Below are positions 1 to 25,128 of a stretch of 64,000 bases of DNA, piece by piece. A program made the position numbers and the translations under genes. Numbering within the stretch: the stretch's first letter is position 1; every line of letters starts with the position of its first letter. Origin of the DNA: Syngnathus acus (taxonomy: Eukaryota; Chordata; Actinopteri; Syngnathiformes; Syngnathidae); assembly GCF_901709675.1 (NCBI RefSeq), contig NC_051102.1:2076912-2140911 (forward strand). Direction: 5' to 3'. The notes under the pieces are model-generated. The model saw only the letters and a program-made list of their open reading frames with translations, searched no databases and was not told the origin of the DNA.

Positions 1-1372
1 AAGGCGTTCTCTCATCTACATTTTTCCAGCATGAGTTTCCATGGCAACTTACTTGCCACTCCGGCATCTCCTTGACTTCAATTAGTGCAGAAAGTCTATC
101 CCCCCCCCCCCACATATTCCTTCCTTATGCCCTGTGTTTTTTGTAAAAGGTAAAACTGAGTCATTTCAGGAACTTTCATTTATGCCTCTAATACAGCCAC
201 TTTACAACTGTCTAACATAGTGATGCCGTGTTACTCTGTACAAGCCCACACAGTTGTGTTAGTATCCTTTTGCTGGGTTCTGTGTAAAAGGCAGAGGCAA
301 TTTATTTCAATACCTTTTAAGACTCTTGTATGACAATAAATTCAACAAGTTTTATTGGCATTATCTATGATATGTTTCATGCCCACATTTGCCTTACTGG
401 GTTCTGCGTAAAAGGCTGGAGTGAATTTTTCAGATATTTTGCAGGATCTCTCTATGAAAGGAGTGTAATCCTCTGAATATGTGGCATATAAAACATGAAT
501 TGTCTGATTTAGCGATCCCGTTTTGCTGTCTGAAAGCACATATGCTCGTGTCACTAATCTTTGCTAGGTTTTGTGTAAAAACCCATTGCAGTTCCAACAG
601 ACTTCCACATTTGAGGCCTCCCAGCTGGCACAAACTGTCAACTGCATCACTGATCACTGATTCGTTGCACGAAAAAATTAGCCAGTCACCCCAGTCCTTG
701 CTCCGTGTCACCAATCAGAAGCATTAGCAGCAAAGTGGCGGGATGTGCCTTTAAAGCGATTTAACCTTGACTATGGCAGCTTATTACAAGCGCTGCACGG
801 CTAATTACGGTGAACAGGTGCATCGCTCAGCCAGCATAGTCATGCAGTCACAGATTTCATTTAGAGATGCTGCCCGGGATATTAACCTCGCTAATTGCGA
901 CGGGAAACGCTCCCAGCCCGAACCGCCGGGATGGAGCCGCGCCGACCTCAAGGGGGGGAACGCAAACACATACAATTACTTTTCGTTGTATTCTAAGGGG
1001 AGTTGCAGCAAGACAGATTCTGACGTTTTCAATGCGGAAGCTTTCGGAAATAGTGTCCACATCTTTCTGTGTGGAGGTTTTTTGCAAGGAATTGTGGCTG
1101 AGTGCTTGACAAGCCCGCCTCAAAGTTCTGATGTGAAGCTTTGAAACTTTTATTTTTGGGTGGCAGGGTTGGGTGCGGTTACTTGCACCTAATGTATTAT
1201 TATTTAGTTACCAGTTAACTGTTAAAAATGACATTACCTAATCCAAGTCCCTTCATTGTAATGTAACATGATTATTTTCAATTAATTTTGGATTACAAAT
1301 TTGCTAAAAAGGACAAAATAAATAAAATGTATTTTATTCTAATATTTATTTAATATTTAATATAGGTAATAT

Positions 1373-1552
1373 ACATTCCATTCCAAAAGTATTAGAACGA
1401 CAAGATTAATTCCATTGTTTTTCAACAAAAATTCAGAATTCCTCCAGAATAACCTCCATCATGCTTTACAGATAAGACTGTGTGTTCTGGACGATAAACG
1501 GATACATACTTTGTCCAAGCATTGACCTTACCGGTCCACTACTTTTGAGGAG
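1373..1552. repeat. Small Tc1-like inverted-repeat MITE (degenerate)
   Basis: The left part, beginning around 1379 with the word CCAAAAGTATTAGAACGACA, matches the reverse complement of the right part near 1520-1552 (CTCAAAAGTAGTGGACCGGT) with several mismatches. This gives imperfect terminal inverted repeats about 180 bp apart, bounded by TA dinucleotides. The size and TA ends suggest a degraded non-autonomous Tc1/mariner-type element. There is no coding capacity. Confidence 0.5.
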
Positions 1553-3457
1553 CACTGTACAAACAACTTGTTTGTCAAAATCTGGTACACTGACAGTTTT
1601 GTAACTTCCTGTTCTTACTCTTTTTCATTTCATATTCATGTTAGTTTTCGACTATACTGCAAAATGAGCTTGTGACTACCCCCCACCCCCCATGTTGATC
1701 TTTTATTCAGGATCTTTTGTCCTCCTTGCTCCCGCCTCCGCAGCAAGGAACTCTGCATTTGACAGGGCTACATGTAAACCACCAGCTGGCCTGACAAGCA
1801 AGGTAAAGAGACCGAGGTGTGTGTGTGTGTGTGTGTGAGTGTGCGTGTGCGTGCGTGCGCGTGTTTGTGCGTGACTGACAGCAGCTTCCTCAGCAAATGG
1901 TTAAGACAAGACAGGATGGAGCTTTAGTGAGGGAAAGTGCACAAGTCATTGGTGACAAATTCCAGACTCAAAATAACAAGTAAAATGTGAAGTGCTGAAC
2001 TTGCGTTTATTTACCCTTGCAAATAAGATAACTGCCGGACACTCAGTGATCATCCCGAAGCTGCGTGCCAAGATTCCATGGCTTGTCCCTTAATCCTTGT
2101 CAGAAACATCAACAGTAACGTCGCCTCTTTCACATAGATGTCTTGCCTTTTGCTGCTCTGACTCCATGTTGCCATGGCGACCTGGTGATGTGGAGTTATG
2201 ATTGAGTGTGGCTTGAGTGAGCCACATAGCTACGACGTTTGATTGTCACGCTGCGGGCGCATTTACAGGCTCTATTGTTTGCTCCTGGGATGACGGAATT
2301 GCGGCTGCGGTGCTATTCTGGCTACGAGGTTAGGTAGACTGCACAGTTCAAAAACAACATCTGGAACTCTTTTGGTACTATTATAACTTTTATGATTAAA
2401 AAGTTCAACCTTTGACTCTTCACGCCCGCCTCTATCAAAAGCATTTTTACCCAATACTGGCTGGCGGGGACAGAAAGCTGATTGCGAGCCAAAACCAACA
2501 TGAAATGAAAATAAAAACAGAATGAGATTTCTATTTAAGTAAAACAAACTCAAATTAAATAAATAAAAATATTAAAAGCACAAGTGTTTGCATTTCAATA
2601 AAATTAAGAAATGTAAAATTTCAAAAAAATGTTTAAATTATATTATTAAATTTTATTAAATATATTTTCTATAATTACTCCTTTCACCAGTGGTATTTTG
2701 ATTATGATAAAAAAAAAAAACATCAAAATCTTTGTTTTCCATTGGGACTCTTCTTGCATCTTTTGAGTGCTTTTCAAACATTCAGTGGAATCGTTCAATA
2801 TTTCATCTGGCACTGGTATTCACCCCCCCATTTTATTCTCAGTAAGTCTGTTGGCACCTCGAAGTCACACTTCCTCGTGACTGCATTAGACTTTGCATGA
2901 CATCATCTGGGCAGTTATAGCCTCTGAATCATTACAATGTCTTAAATTCCAAATCTATTACTATTTAATACCCGAGAATACACTTGTCGATTCCACTTCC
3001 CATTGCCCATAATGCCCGAAGATGGTCGCCGGCTGTTCGTCAGTACCCCCCCACACACACACCCCTCCCACCCCGTCCACGGGGCGTGATGATGACGTGT
3101 GTCATCCATTACAGAACATTTCTGTTTCTCTGACAACCTGCAATTACATCACGAAGTGGCGGCGGTGGCCTCACGCTACGAAGCCAATCATCAGCCTCTT
3201 AAAGGCTGACTGAGTCACTGTCTGCTTCACTGGGGAGCTTCATTAAAGATACTTGTCATGACATATGCTACTCGCACATACTCAGAATTACTATATATGT
3301 TTTCATCTTAAATAGACTCATTTTGTGGGTGACATTCTATTGAGTTTATGTTATGGGTGTTAATTGTTTCTCGATAATGCTTTTAATTCTAATTCTAATT
3401 TAATATATTCTTTCCAATAATATGTTGTATGTGCCCCCACTAGTTTAAACACGGCAT

Positions 3458-3745
3458 TCTAATTCATATCGCAGAATGAGATTCAAGCAGCAAAATTGAC
3501 CCGTTTTTATCAATCTCAGTGGGCGGCCATTTTGCCATTTCCCGTCGACTACAAATGACAGAGTTGACAGGTCTCAAGTCACAACCAATCACGGCTCCCG
3601 CTTCAGAAAACTGGTGTTCCATGATTGGTTGTGACCTTGGACTTGCCAACTGTGATGTCATTTTCAGTCGACAGCAAGTTGCAAGATGGCCGCCCCCTGA
3701 GATGGATGATTTAAAACAGGTGGATTTTGCCTGTCTAATTCATAT
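3458..3745. repeat. Foldback (long inverted repeat) element with flanking direct repeat
   Basis: The two halves are near reverse complements: the left arm reads through GGGCGGCCATTTTGCCA, GTCGACT and CACAACCAATCA, and the right arm returns the same words in reverse complement (TGATTGGTTGTG, AGTCGAC, AAGATGGCCGCCCCC). The spacer around 3590-3620 is only about 30 bp. A 12-bp direct repeat TCTAATTCATAT flanks it at 3458-3469 and 3734-3745, consistent with a target-site duplication. Open frames on both strands here are by-products of the palindrome, not genes. Confidence 0.75.
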
Positions 3746-6700
3746 TCCACAAATGAAACAACACTGTGTTGTGACTAGTTGGGCTGCACAGTCCATATTA
3801 TTCCAAATACTTTTTTTAGGTTGACTTCCTTTTTAAACACCACCTCGATGAATTTAAAATAAAATTAACATTTGCTTTCACCACTATCTTCCAGCTTTAA
3901 TTATATTATTTACATTTAATGAGGCAGTTTAACAATCATGACAGTTTGTATACTATTTATATTTTCTTTTGTTATATATATATATTTTATATTTTTGGGT
4001 ATCGAGGATGTACTCTATTTTGCATAATCCACTTTTATATAAGGCCTGAATAGCATGCATGGTCAATTTGGTATTTTGAGTGTGTACGGTGTTGGGTTCA
4101 TTTTGTCTCTAACGGTTCCCGCCTTAAACAGCTTGACATGAAATGCGTCAATATTCGTCATCATGTCACATTTTTTAGGAGCAAGACAGAAGGCGCCATA
4201 TTGTAAAAATATCTCCATTTCTTCCTCCTTTCGTTTATTTCACCATCTGTCTCTGTTAGAAAACATGCCCTCCTGCCTTCTGTGTCGCAGGAAGTGCCGC
4301 CGGTGTCTTACTATGCTCCGATTACTGTGCAGCAAGCGGGGTGATGGCGGATATTTCTTTTTTAAATTACCTCCCTAATGTTCAGTAAAATGTTTGATGA
4401 CATCAGCAGGACTCGTTTCAATCTGTGCAAGGGATCGTCATCCTCCAAGGATGTTTAGAAGGAATTCTGTGCTTTTTTCCTCTGAAATCTCTACTACTAA
4501 AAATATGATAGTAATTTCCTATTTTCTGGCTTTTTAACCCTTACTGTAATTCTTGTCAGATTACAACTTTTAGCTCCTAAATATATATAAAAAAAAAAGG
4601 TCTTCCTCTCAACATGAGGTTCTCATTGGAAGACAAGTGGAAGTTGAAGAGGGAACTGGTCCCTCACAGGAGTCCCCCATACCCCCTGCTACGCATTCCG
4701 CTTCGAGGCCTTGCGGATGAGCGGGTTGTTAGCACAAGACCGCGGGGTGCCTTTCTCTCGCGTTGTCCGGCTGCTGGAAATGATGGGAGGGGGGGCCCAA
4801 GTGGGGAGGGCTGAGTGGACTCGTGGAGAGCCTCATTGAGTTGAGATGCTCTGAAGCACACATCATATTTTATCAATAGTGAAGCTACGTGAAGCAAAAA
4901 ACTCCCGACTGCTGACAAAATCAGCGCTGTCCCGTTTATTTACATGAGCAGAAACTGGAAAATTAAAAGAAGAGTAGAACGCAGACATCGCTAAGAACAG
5001 GGCTGTCCAAAGGATGGTGCCAAAGGGAGACAAAAGCAGGATTAGGATCAGCGCCAAATTGTATTTTCATCAATACCCACCAATTAAATTTGTTACAGTA
5101 TATATAGTACATACAGAAAAAAATATAAATTCTAATAGAAAGAAGTGATCCTTATATCTCATGAACAGCAACAGTAACGCTCAGACATTAAAATGAAAAA
5201 GACACACACACACACACACATAAATATATTAATAAAAAAAATAACAAGTGAGTCACACTTTTGTGGACTCGGTGCAATTTGCACCCAGCAGGGATTCGCA
5301 GTGCTTCCCCTTCTGGAATGTCGTTCATGGACACTGTCTGTCTTGCAGTCTGAGTTTTTGTGGATGTCTGTCCAGTTTTCTGTCTAGATGTCACTGTGCC
5401 TGTGTCTCAAGTCGAATGCCTGTCTGCTTGTCTTTCAGTCAAACTCAATTTCTTGCTAGTCTGTATCTCATCATTTTGTGCTGGGTTGCTCATCTTTCAG
5501 TCAGCCTCAATGTTTCCTATTCAACTTGTCTTTCTACCCCTCTTTGTTTGCATGTCTCGCTGCTCGACTCCCTATCTGCTTCTTCTCCATCTCCCTGCCT
5601 GTCTGTCCATTTGTCTGTCTGGCACCCGGCATTAATGCCATCAAGCAGAGAAACGCAGCGCAACATGATGTCAAAGTAGTATTCGAAGACTCCACAGGCG
5701 AACGCTGCTGGCACTTTCTCCATGGCAACAAGGCTGATACTGCTATTACCAGCCTAAACAGACCTACCATTAGCGACTGGGTGAGTGAGCGACTGGCCTC
5801 CCCTTCTATTTGCATCCTTGTCCTTGAGGCAAGTCGAGTAAAGCCTTTCTGTAAATGAAAGGCTCTTTGCGTCATCCCATCACGCCAATCCTTTTTCATA
5901 GCTCCTTGTTTTTAGTTGACTCATTTTTTTCTTTTTTCTTGGTACAATTTGAAAAGCCTGTTGTCCCAGAGGTACTTTCTGTGACTTTCCATACTGTCAC
6001 GATTTCAGGTAAATGTTATGGACCTTGCTTTGTGCGATGGGAACATAAAAGGGAATTTCCTATAATTTTTGTATGTTCACAGTTAAAGAGTATTGACATG
6101 GATGATTAGCGATGCAGATTAACCCAATTCATGCCACCACTCGGTTTTTCCATTTGACGTTTTATTTGAGGTGGAACCTTGTGTGATGCATAGTTTCAGG
6201 CCTGTGTCGCTGTCCGTGGTGCTGAAAGTAGTAGAGCAACAAGGCTGCAGATCACACCATTTATTATTATTATTTTTTTGTATGTGTTCTGTGTGTGTGC
6301 GTGCACCTGAAGATGAACAGGCGGTTGAAAGCCAGCGCAAAGTGAGTCACGCACCCACTCGGTAGCCTCGTGAATTACGCCCAGCAGGGAGGCCAACCTG
6401 CATCTGGAAAAGGTTAGCTTGGCGCACAACACCCACACACACTTTATGAATGGTTTCTGTTTTTAGCGCGTGTGCATGTGTCTTGTACATTAATTGTGTT
6501 TTTCTGTAACATACAAATTGAACAAATTATTATTATTATTATCATTATAGTGGTAATTATGTATAGTATTTACAATCTGCCAAATACAGCATGGATTTAT
6601 GTAAAAATAAGAATTATAAAAGTGTTTAATAACTGCATGATAATAATTATTAACCAGTTTGTAATAGCAGTTATTTTACATTTGTGGACCGTAACAATGG

Positions 6701-7268
6701 TATGTAGGGAGTTAAAGTCAATTTGTAAAGTAATGAATACTTTTAAGGGTGCTTTTATTATTTACTTAGTAAAATGGGTACTTCAACTACTACTAATATT
6801 AACAATAACATATTTATTGTTGTTTATTATTGTGCTGTTATTGTTTCAAGTGTATTTATTATTTGTTATAGCAGTGGTATTGTAAATGTAGTGCCTTATG
6901 TTGCAAAATAGTTTACAATTGTATCATAAATATTATTCTAACAATGTTTATTAACTAAAGATGTTATTATTATAAATGTCATAAACGTGTGTATTAATTA
7001 TTTTACATTTGTGGAATGTAAAATGCATAGCACTTAGGTTGTTAAAAGTAATTTCTAAGCTATTGGTAAAGTTGCTTTTTGAGTAAAAAGCCATGATCAT
7101 TATTCTTGCTATTGTTAGTTACTCTGCTATTATTGTTTTTTTTTTTTTTTTACTTTTTTTATCGTCAGCTATTTACTCCCCCACTCATTTCACTGTGCCG
7201 CCCGCCTCTCATTTTTGTGACGAGGTGCAAATCCCAAAGGAACTGACACCCCCCCTTCTCCACCCCCT

Positions 7269-7461
7269 TCTTCCTCCTCTTCATCCTCCTCTTCTTCTTC
7301 ACAGCGGCAGCAGCAGCAGACACGTCGTGAGGCAGCAGCATTCGAAGAAAGGACGGACTGACAGACGAACAGGACCCTCACTTGTGCATATTTTTGGGAG
7401 GCAAAGGAAGAGGACCCCCCCCCCCCCCTTAGAGAAAGCAAGCATGGCTTCCTATGCATCG
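7269..7461 (+). other. adcyap1r1: Probable 5' untranslated exon 1 of adcyap1r1 (start approximate)
   Basis: A GC-richer stretch with CAG and purine runs ends in a strong splice donor, TCG|GTAAGT at 7461/7462. It is the only good donor upstream of the signal-peptide exon that lies in exon-like sequence. It contains an ATG at 7444. If spliced to the acceptor at 9565 this ATG opens an eight-codon upstream ORF (MASYASGP then stop). The 5' limit is not visible and is a guess. Inferred from splice signals only. Confidence 0.5.
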
Positions 7462-8493
7462 GTAAGTTCCTCTTACACTCCCTGCCCACCCCAACCATTA
7501 ACGCGCCTTTACGTGCCTTGTCTGCAGAGGGTGTGTGTGTGTGTGTGTTTTTCTTTTTTTGTGAGGCGGGGGGGGGCAACACTGAAGGACTTCCATGAGC
7601 TTTAATGGTAGTCAATGTGCAGCTAAGGATGGATGCACTGTGTGTGTGCGGGTGGGGGTAACAAGGGGCTCGCATTGATGACACATGCATATTGAGTGGA
7701 TGCACTTGACTACTCGCTGCAGGATTAACACATTCATAAGGGAATGAAATTTGCTCCATGAATTCTCAGCTTCATTTGAGACAGCAGCCAACAGAATGGG
7801 GCTTTTTGTCCAATGTCTGTGTATTGACAATTGAGCAATGCGCTCCCTCAGATGGTCTGTATTATACTCTGACTTTGTGTCAATCAATAGATACACATAC
7901 ACAAACACACACACACACCTCTTGTCTTCCCCCGCAATTTGGATTTAAAATGTATGAGTCACATGCCCGCCCTTATTTGTGATGTCACGTGACACGTTCC
8001 CCTCTTCCGACATGCTTCAATCTGCCATGTTGGCTTCCTCATTTCTTTGCAGCATGTCACCCTCCTCTTCCTCCTCCTCCTCTTCTTTATCATCCTCATC
8101 TTTTTCTTCTTCTTCTTCTCTGGTGCCTTTGTGTTTGTGCCACCCTCTCCTTGATCCTTGTGAGTTACGACTCGCTAAAACATGCGAGAGAGATGCTCGG
8201 CGGCTAATTGGATTGGCCACGAGAGGCGAAGGGACATGAGGTGGAATTTGCCTGTGCGTGGATGAGTGCAGGGAGAGGAGGTGTGTGCGTGCGCGCACGT
8301 GTGTGTTTGTTTGTGAGCCGACGTGTGCGTCAGTGCATGTGTGTGATTGTTATTGTGGTTTTTAAAATGTGGCACAATGTCTAATTAGTTCCTCTGGGGA
8401 CATTTTGACTGGTACAAGAACAATGTCCAGATAAGCCCATTTGCCCCCATTATTGTGTGCTGGTACATGCTGTATGTCTAAATTGGTACTGGG

Positions 8494-8495
<2 letters not shown>

Positions 8496-8556
<61 letters not shown>
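8496..8556 (+). repeat. (TG)n microsatellite
   Basis: About 30 uninterrupted TG units in the first intron of adcyap1r1. The long open frames through it are repeat artefacts. Confidence 0.95.
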
Positions 8557-8558
<2 letters not shown>

Positions 8559-9653
8559 TGCAGGGATTCATCGCTGTTTCGGAAGCTGTGTGAATGAGTA
8601 ACTCAAGCGGGGTGGGGGTGGTGCTTCATTTTATGTCGATGTTGTAATTGTTTTCATTGCAAGTCTTCCAAATTTTAGGATTTTTCAAATGATTGTGCAT
8701 TTATTCTGAGCTGGTGTTTTTTTTTCATCTAAGATGTCTTTTGGGTAAAGATGATTTTTACACTATTCTATTTTCAAAGATTGTGGTTTTAAAATAAACA
8801 CAATTCATAACTACTCAAAGTGTTTGTATAAAATGTTGTGTTCAAGGGCAAAAGCTATGTGAGATCTTGTGGAATCTTGTTTTCTTAAAAAATGCGAGAC
8901 AGCGATGATGCACAGTACAGTTTCCATGGCAACTGCCATCCAATGAAATAATAAATGTTATAGAACAATTACAAATGGTTGCCGCTTTTGAGTGCCTTTT
9001 TCTTTATTCATACAAATTTACCGTACATACCATTTCATAATTTGTTTAATGTAATAAACACCATTTTTCAGAGGAACAGATTTTTAACACGCTTTTAAAA
9101 ACAATCCTATAAAAAAGTGACTACTTCTTAATTAATGTGATTAGTTACCTACGGAATGTAACTATTGAGTTACAAAACCTTCAATTAAGTCAAAATGTTA
9201 CATTTTTTTAGGGTGTTTCACTGTTACAGAATCTAACAATTTAGTATTTAATTTAATATTTAAACCATATTGTCAAGGGATGACGCAGATCTCATGAAAA
9301 CCAGCTCTGGTGTTCGAATAATTAAAGTAATACACCATATTATTTGGCAATTCATGTTTGTAGCATTGTCGCTTATAACAACACCCTTATAACACCACAC
9401 TGCATGGTAATAACGACCACACATTTTATTCATCGATGAGTTACAATTAAACTCATATTCTCAATACTATCTCAAGTGTTATTGTCTAATTCGGGGATGC
9501 ATGCAATCATTTAAAACAAGTGACTATTAGTTCTCACGTCCTCTGTGATGTGCTATTATTGCAGGGCCCTTGATGCTGAACTGTGCTACGAGAGGGGGTG
9601 GTGCATCGTAGCCAACACACACACACACGCACATAGTCAGAAGAAGCCCTTCA

Positions 9654-20807
<11,154 letters not shown>

Positions 20808-23800
20808 ACGTTTGACCACGCGACCTCGCCGTCAGCCGCCGCCATCAGCCGTCTTGAATGAATCCACACCGGGCTGAAGAGACCAAAGTGGCCCCCTGGC
20901 TCATGAGTACTTTTCATTTTTCATTTCCTCTCAATGATGCCCTTGGAATTTAATTCAAAACAATCAAAGGCGACATACGAAATGTTTACTTCCCCTCCCC
21001 CCATTTGTAAAACTATTTTTAGTCATTTTAATTGATTCCAAATTTAATTGATCAAATTTGGCTTTGTGTACGGTGATTATCAATGTGCTTCAAAGTGCCA
21101 AAAGAAACAAGCTTTGCCTTGCTTGTGACGCTTACCCCAACCCTGAACCCAAACTTCAACCCTAAGCCAAACCCCAAACATGAACCCTAAACCTTATTCC
21201 TAAAATACTTGTTGTTTAAATGTTCAATTCAACTTTTCTACAATCAGCCGCAAGTACTGAGTATGTCAAAAGATTCAAAAATAGACTTAAAAAAATAATT
21301 GTGGACTTTGTAAATATTTTTGAGTGTAGACGAGTAGATTTGTCTTATTATTGCGTTTGCATAACAAGTATTGTAATGTAATGTAGTAAAAAAAAAAAAA
21401 AAAAAAAGGATCTGGAGCCCAAATCTGTAGATCTCATCCCATATTCAAAACAATACTATTGAAGTAGACTTAGTGCCAAAATGACTTTTCTATGAATTAT
21501 TCGACAGCTACAGTGCAATAGAGCAGTGCCATGATTTTGTATTGACTTAATCTGCAGCTTTACACACGTCGTACAAGGATCTCAAGCTCCTCTTACATCC
21601 CTCGCCCACTGTCGTGTGCGTCTACAAAAAGTGCCTCGTGCCTCACTCATTTTTTATTTATTTAAGAAGGACATTGCAAAAAAGCCATTTTCCTTCATTG
21701 AATGTACAGTGTTGTGCTTTTACTCTGCGTGTTAGTATGATTTTTTTTATTATTATTATCATAATTATAAGCAGCGGTTATCTTTTTAAGGTCCACTTTT
21801 TACAGTTAACAAATATTAATAACAAAATATTTTAATTTAGCCCAATTACAACTCCTACACACACACATTTAAACAAATATACATGTTTAATTTTATACTT
21901 ACTTCTTTTATTACAACACTAATTTCAAAACATACCCCCGAAAGAAAATAATGTCAAAAGAATTCATCCGTGCCCAAGCCTGTACAGTTTAAAATAATCA
22001 TCTTCTCACCTGTTATAAACAACAACAATTTAACCATTGTATAATACAGTTTAAATCAAGTAAAATTGCTGTTTATAGACGCCTGACAAACATGTAATGG
22101 CATGGTGTTTTTATTACGTAGAGTTGTTAATGTAATTAATACATGGATATTTAGATGAGCTAAAGTCTCATGGGATTTGTTGAGAGCTCTCGTGAGGTGA
22201 CACGTAATGTTTTCATTGGCTAGGGTTAGGGTTAAATGTCCGAATTGTACATTGCACATTTTTCATCTTTTCATTTTCATTACAGTATTTCATTTTGAGT
22301 GGAAAAAAAATACTGCTGCTTACGTGCACTATCACCAGCTGTCACTCTGAGCCTGAATGCAGCTCAGATGGAAACGACCATGTCTCAAAGCTGTTAACTA
22401 TATGGGTATGCTGTAACAACGCCCATCACCAAGGCGGGGCAGTCATGTTTTTTTTTTTAAACATTTGTATTTGGTAAAAAAAAAAACATCAACAAAGAAG
22501 TGGACATAGCTAATGCAGGACACGAGTTAGCTATTATCAGCTCAGCTCAACTTTATTTAGATCGCGAGCAATCGGATTCATCTTCATTTTCACAAACGAG
22601 GTTTCAGAATTGTTAGCTAGACGCTAGCTAAGTCCTTGCGAGTTTTTTTTTTTATAAATAAAAATAGACCGAAATACAAAAGTATTATTCAATTTGAATA
22701 TTTAAATAATAGTTAAATAATTATATTCAATTTAAGTATTTATTAATTAGAAGGTAAAATATTGTAAGACATTGTCTCATCCACCATCATGTAATATTCA
22801 TCAACATCAATGTGAAAATGTAAAACTGGAATTTGAAAAATAACCTCTGAATTGCAGGTATTTCAATTTTCAAATAAGAAAATGTGTCACTTTAGTAGTT
22901 GGCGAAGCAAGGCTAAAGGCTAATTTCATAATATTTCATTTTAGCTATTTACAATGTTTTTGTTATGAACCGTGTCTTGAAGGCAACATTTCTGTAAAAA
23001 TGGACAAGGGTAGCGCCTACACTTTTAGCATTACCAATTTGTCCTGGTTTTTATTGTATTGCACTGTAAAGACAATGGTGGAACTCCAGGAAGAATAGCA
23101 ATGGCATCTGCCAAAGCAAATGGAGATCCTAAATGAAATTTCAAGCTATGGGCCTTATGTACAAGGATTTTCAACACAAGAAAACAACAACAACAAAAAA
23201 CATGTTAATAGTGTGATTTTGTTACTGGGCCTTCTGTGATGTCCCAATATTTTTGTTTTTTCTTTTCCAAAAACATACTGTGAACTGCGTGAGGAGTCGA
23301 AGCACTTTTGTTTTTTGTTTTTTTCTTTAGCATTTAGCTTCACATCATGTGACATTTAATTCAATACTCCAGCTTCGGCTGACCGCATATGGGCTATTTT
23401 CGCTTATATGTGTCAAAGAAAAGAGAGCAAAATGCTACAGTTGGATATTTCAGGGAATTTTCAACTGCTTGAGCGCCAGGTGACAAGCTAGTACTCTGGC
23501 TTGTTAGCTTTCCTCTGAAAACAGCTGTCACTAAAACTTTTTACAAGCACCTCAAAAACTACTGAGCTAATTATAGGGTGAAATAGCATAAATAAAACTA
23601 GGCTAATCTCAGACAAGCTAAGATAAAGTAAGAGTTGTCTTGGGTCTTGGCTAGAAAGCAATTGAGAACATTTTTCAATGAATATTAAAAATGTGTACAT
23701 TTTTTGTGTGTGTTTGACTAACTTGAGTTTGACTAACTTGTTTATTGCCAATGCATTTTTGAATGTACAGTTGTCGCTCAGCTGCTCTTCTATGATGCCT

Positions 23801-24100
23801 GCTATGAATCTACATGGTGTTCAATCATATATACAGTATTGTCGATTTTATTTTCAGGTTTTTTTACCTCTCGACTGAGTCCTACAGTGTTGAGACTCCA
23901 TTTTGATCGCTCGAGTTAGCGAGCGCGTGATAGTAAAATGTGTATGCACGTCTGTGGTGACACACATAAGAAAAGTAAATGTATACTATATATTAAAAAA
24001 AAGGATATTTGGTCATCCAGATTCCTGTAACAATGTGTCGTAAAAAAAAAAAAAGGTGACGTCCGACATCCACATCGTTGTTGTGTACATTTGAATGCTC

Positions 24101-24106
24101 AATAAA
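24101..24106 (+). terminator. adcyap1r1: Likely polyadenylation signal of adcyap1r1
   Basis: AATAAA followed within about 30 nt by a GT-rich segment (TTGTTGTAGCTCATTGGTAGTTG). It is the first strong signal-plus-downstream pair after the stop at 20807, implying a 3' UTR of about 3.3 kb. Mammalian ADCYAP1R1 also has a long 3' UTR. Earlier sites cannot be excluded. Confidence 0.55.
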
Positions 24107-24182
24107 AATGTGCAAAATTGTTGTAGCTCATTGGTAGTTGTTGCTTATGCAATTTGTTTTTATTCATGTTATATATGTTTTA

Positions 24183-25056
24183 CCGTTTTTTTCCGTGTAT
24201 AATGCGCAAAATTTAACTAATTTATTGTCCTAAAATCTGGGGTGCGCATTATACATGGGTACAAATTTTTTATTTTTTTAATTTGTTTTTTTTTTTAATT
24301 TTTTTATTTTTTATTTTATTTTTTTTAAGAAAATCATGGTACAACAAAACCAACAACAGGACTGACCGACAATAGTGTGTTTGTACTGTGCTCTGGTCAT
24401 TTCGTCAAAGAAGGGATAATAGTCCTCTTCTCTTCTTGACTGACAATGAATGTGATAGTTTAATACAATCAGCAAATAACAAAATGCGTATTACAGGTAA
24501 TATTTAATTTCACAACACTTTGCCTTGTTCCTTTCGTCTCTGCTGTTCACTTCAAACACGCTCCATACGAACGCAATGCTCTCGTATCAGACGCTTGCTC
24601 GATCACCTGCTCGTTTGCTGTCACAATGTACCCTACACAAATCCGAAACATTTGTTGCGGCTCCGAGTCACGACGAGGGGCAAGTTTTGGTTTCCAAGGG
24701 TGTTTTTATTCCTCTTCAACGTCTCTCCCATACAGAGCCGCCTTTTTCACATGTCCGCACGTCACTTTCCTCTCTTTTCATCTGATCGCGGTGGTGCCTT
24801 TACGGGCAGTCGGAGAAATCAACGCCAACAAAAAAAAATACATCCAGCCTAGTTAAGACCATACCAAAGACTATAAAAATGGGACCCATTGCCTCCCTGC
24901 GTGTGTGACGATCATTGGGACTTAAAAAAAAAAAAGAAAAAAAAAAAAAAAATTGGGTGCGTATTATACATGGGTACAGGCTTTTTTCCAGCATCAACAT
25001 GCCATTTTTAGGGTGCGTATTATACATGGGGGCGCATTATACACGGAAAACAACGG
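24183..25056. mobile_element. TA-flanked MITE, family with TIR CCGTTTTTTTCCGTGTATAA
   Basis: Left end CCGTTTTTTTCCGTGTATAATGCGC and right end GCGCATTATACACGGAAAACAACGG are inverted, and TA flanks both sides. The subterminal motif GTGCGCATTATACATGGGTA recurs in inverted form near the right end. It sits directly after the presumed adcyap1r1 poly(A) site. No transposase frame is seen. Confidence 0.85.
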
Positions 25057-25128
25057 TACTTTATATTTTATTTAATACTTTCATTTGCGCTGCAATTTTG
25101 AATGCCCTCAAAGGTACTTCTACATAAT

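Larger units (their letters stand above)
1..7268. other. Intergenic region upstream of adcyap1r1, no gene seen
   Basis: I see no exon with recognisable protein similarity here. The open frames are short, overlap on both strands, and lack coherent splice sites or family motifs. The stretch holds simple repeats: (GT)n near 1820-1860, (CA)n near 5203-5220, and low-complexity ATT-rich sequence around 6520-7100. It also holds the two MITE-like repeats listed separately. Distal regulatory elements of adcyap1r1 could lie here, but nothing in the sequence proves it. Confidence 0.6.

Noticed and set aside
5248-5858. Overlapping Cys/Ser-rich frames around 5.2-5.9 kb
   Set aside because: The sequence is a degenerate TGTCTGTCTG-type simple repeat; frames overlap on both strands with no splice logic or homology.
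6472-6885. Hydrophobic 137-aa ORF resembling a membrane protein
   Set aside because: It is encoded by ATT/TTA-rich DNA, which yields Ile/Leu/Val by composition alone.
7093-7605. 170-aa open frame over the adcyap1r1 first exon
   Set aside because: Runs through poly-T, TTC-rich and TG-repeat DNA and across a strong splice donor; composition is low complexity.
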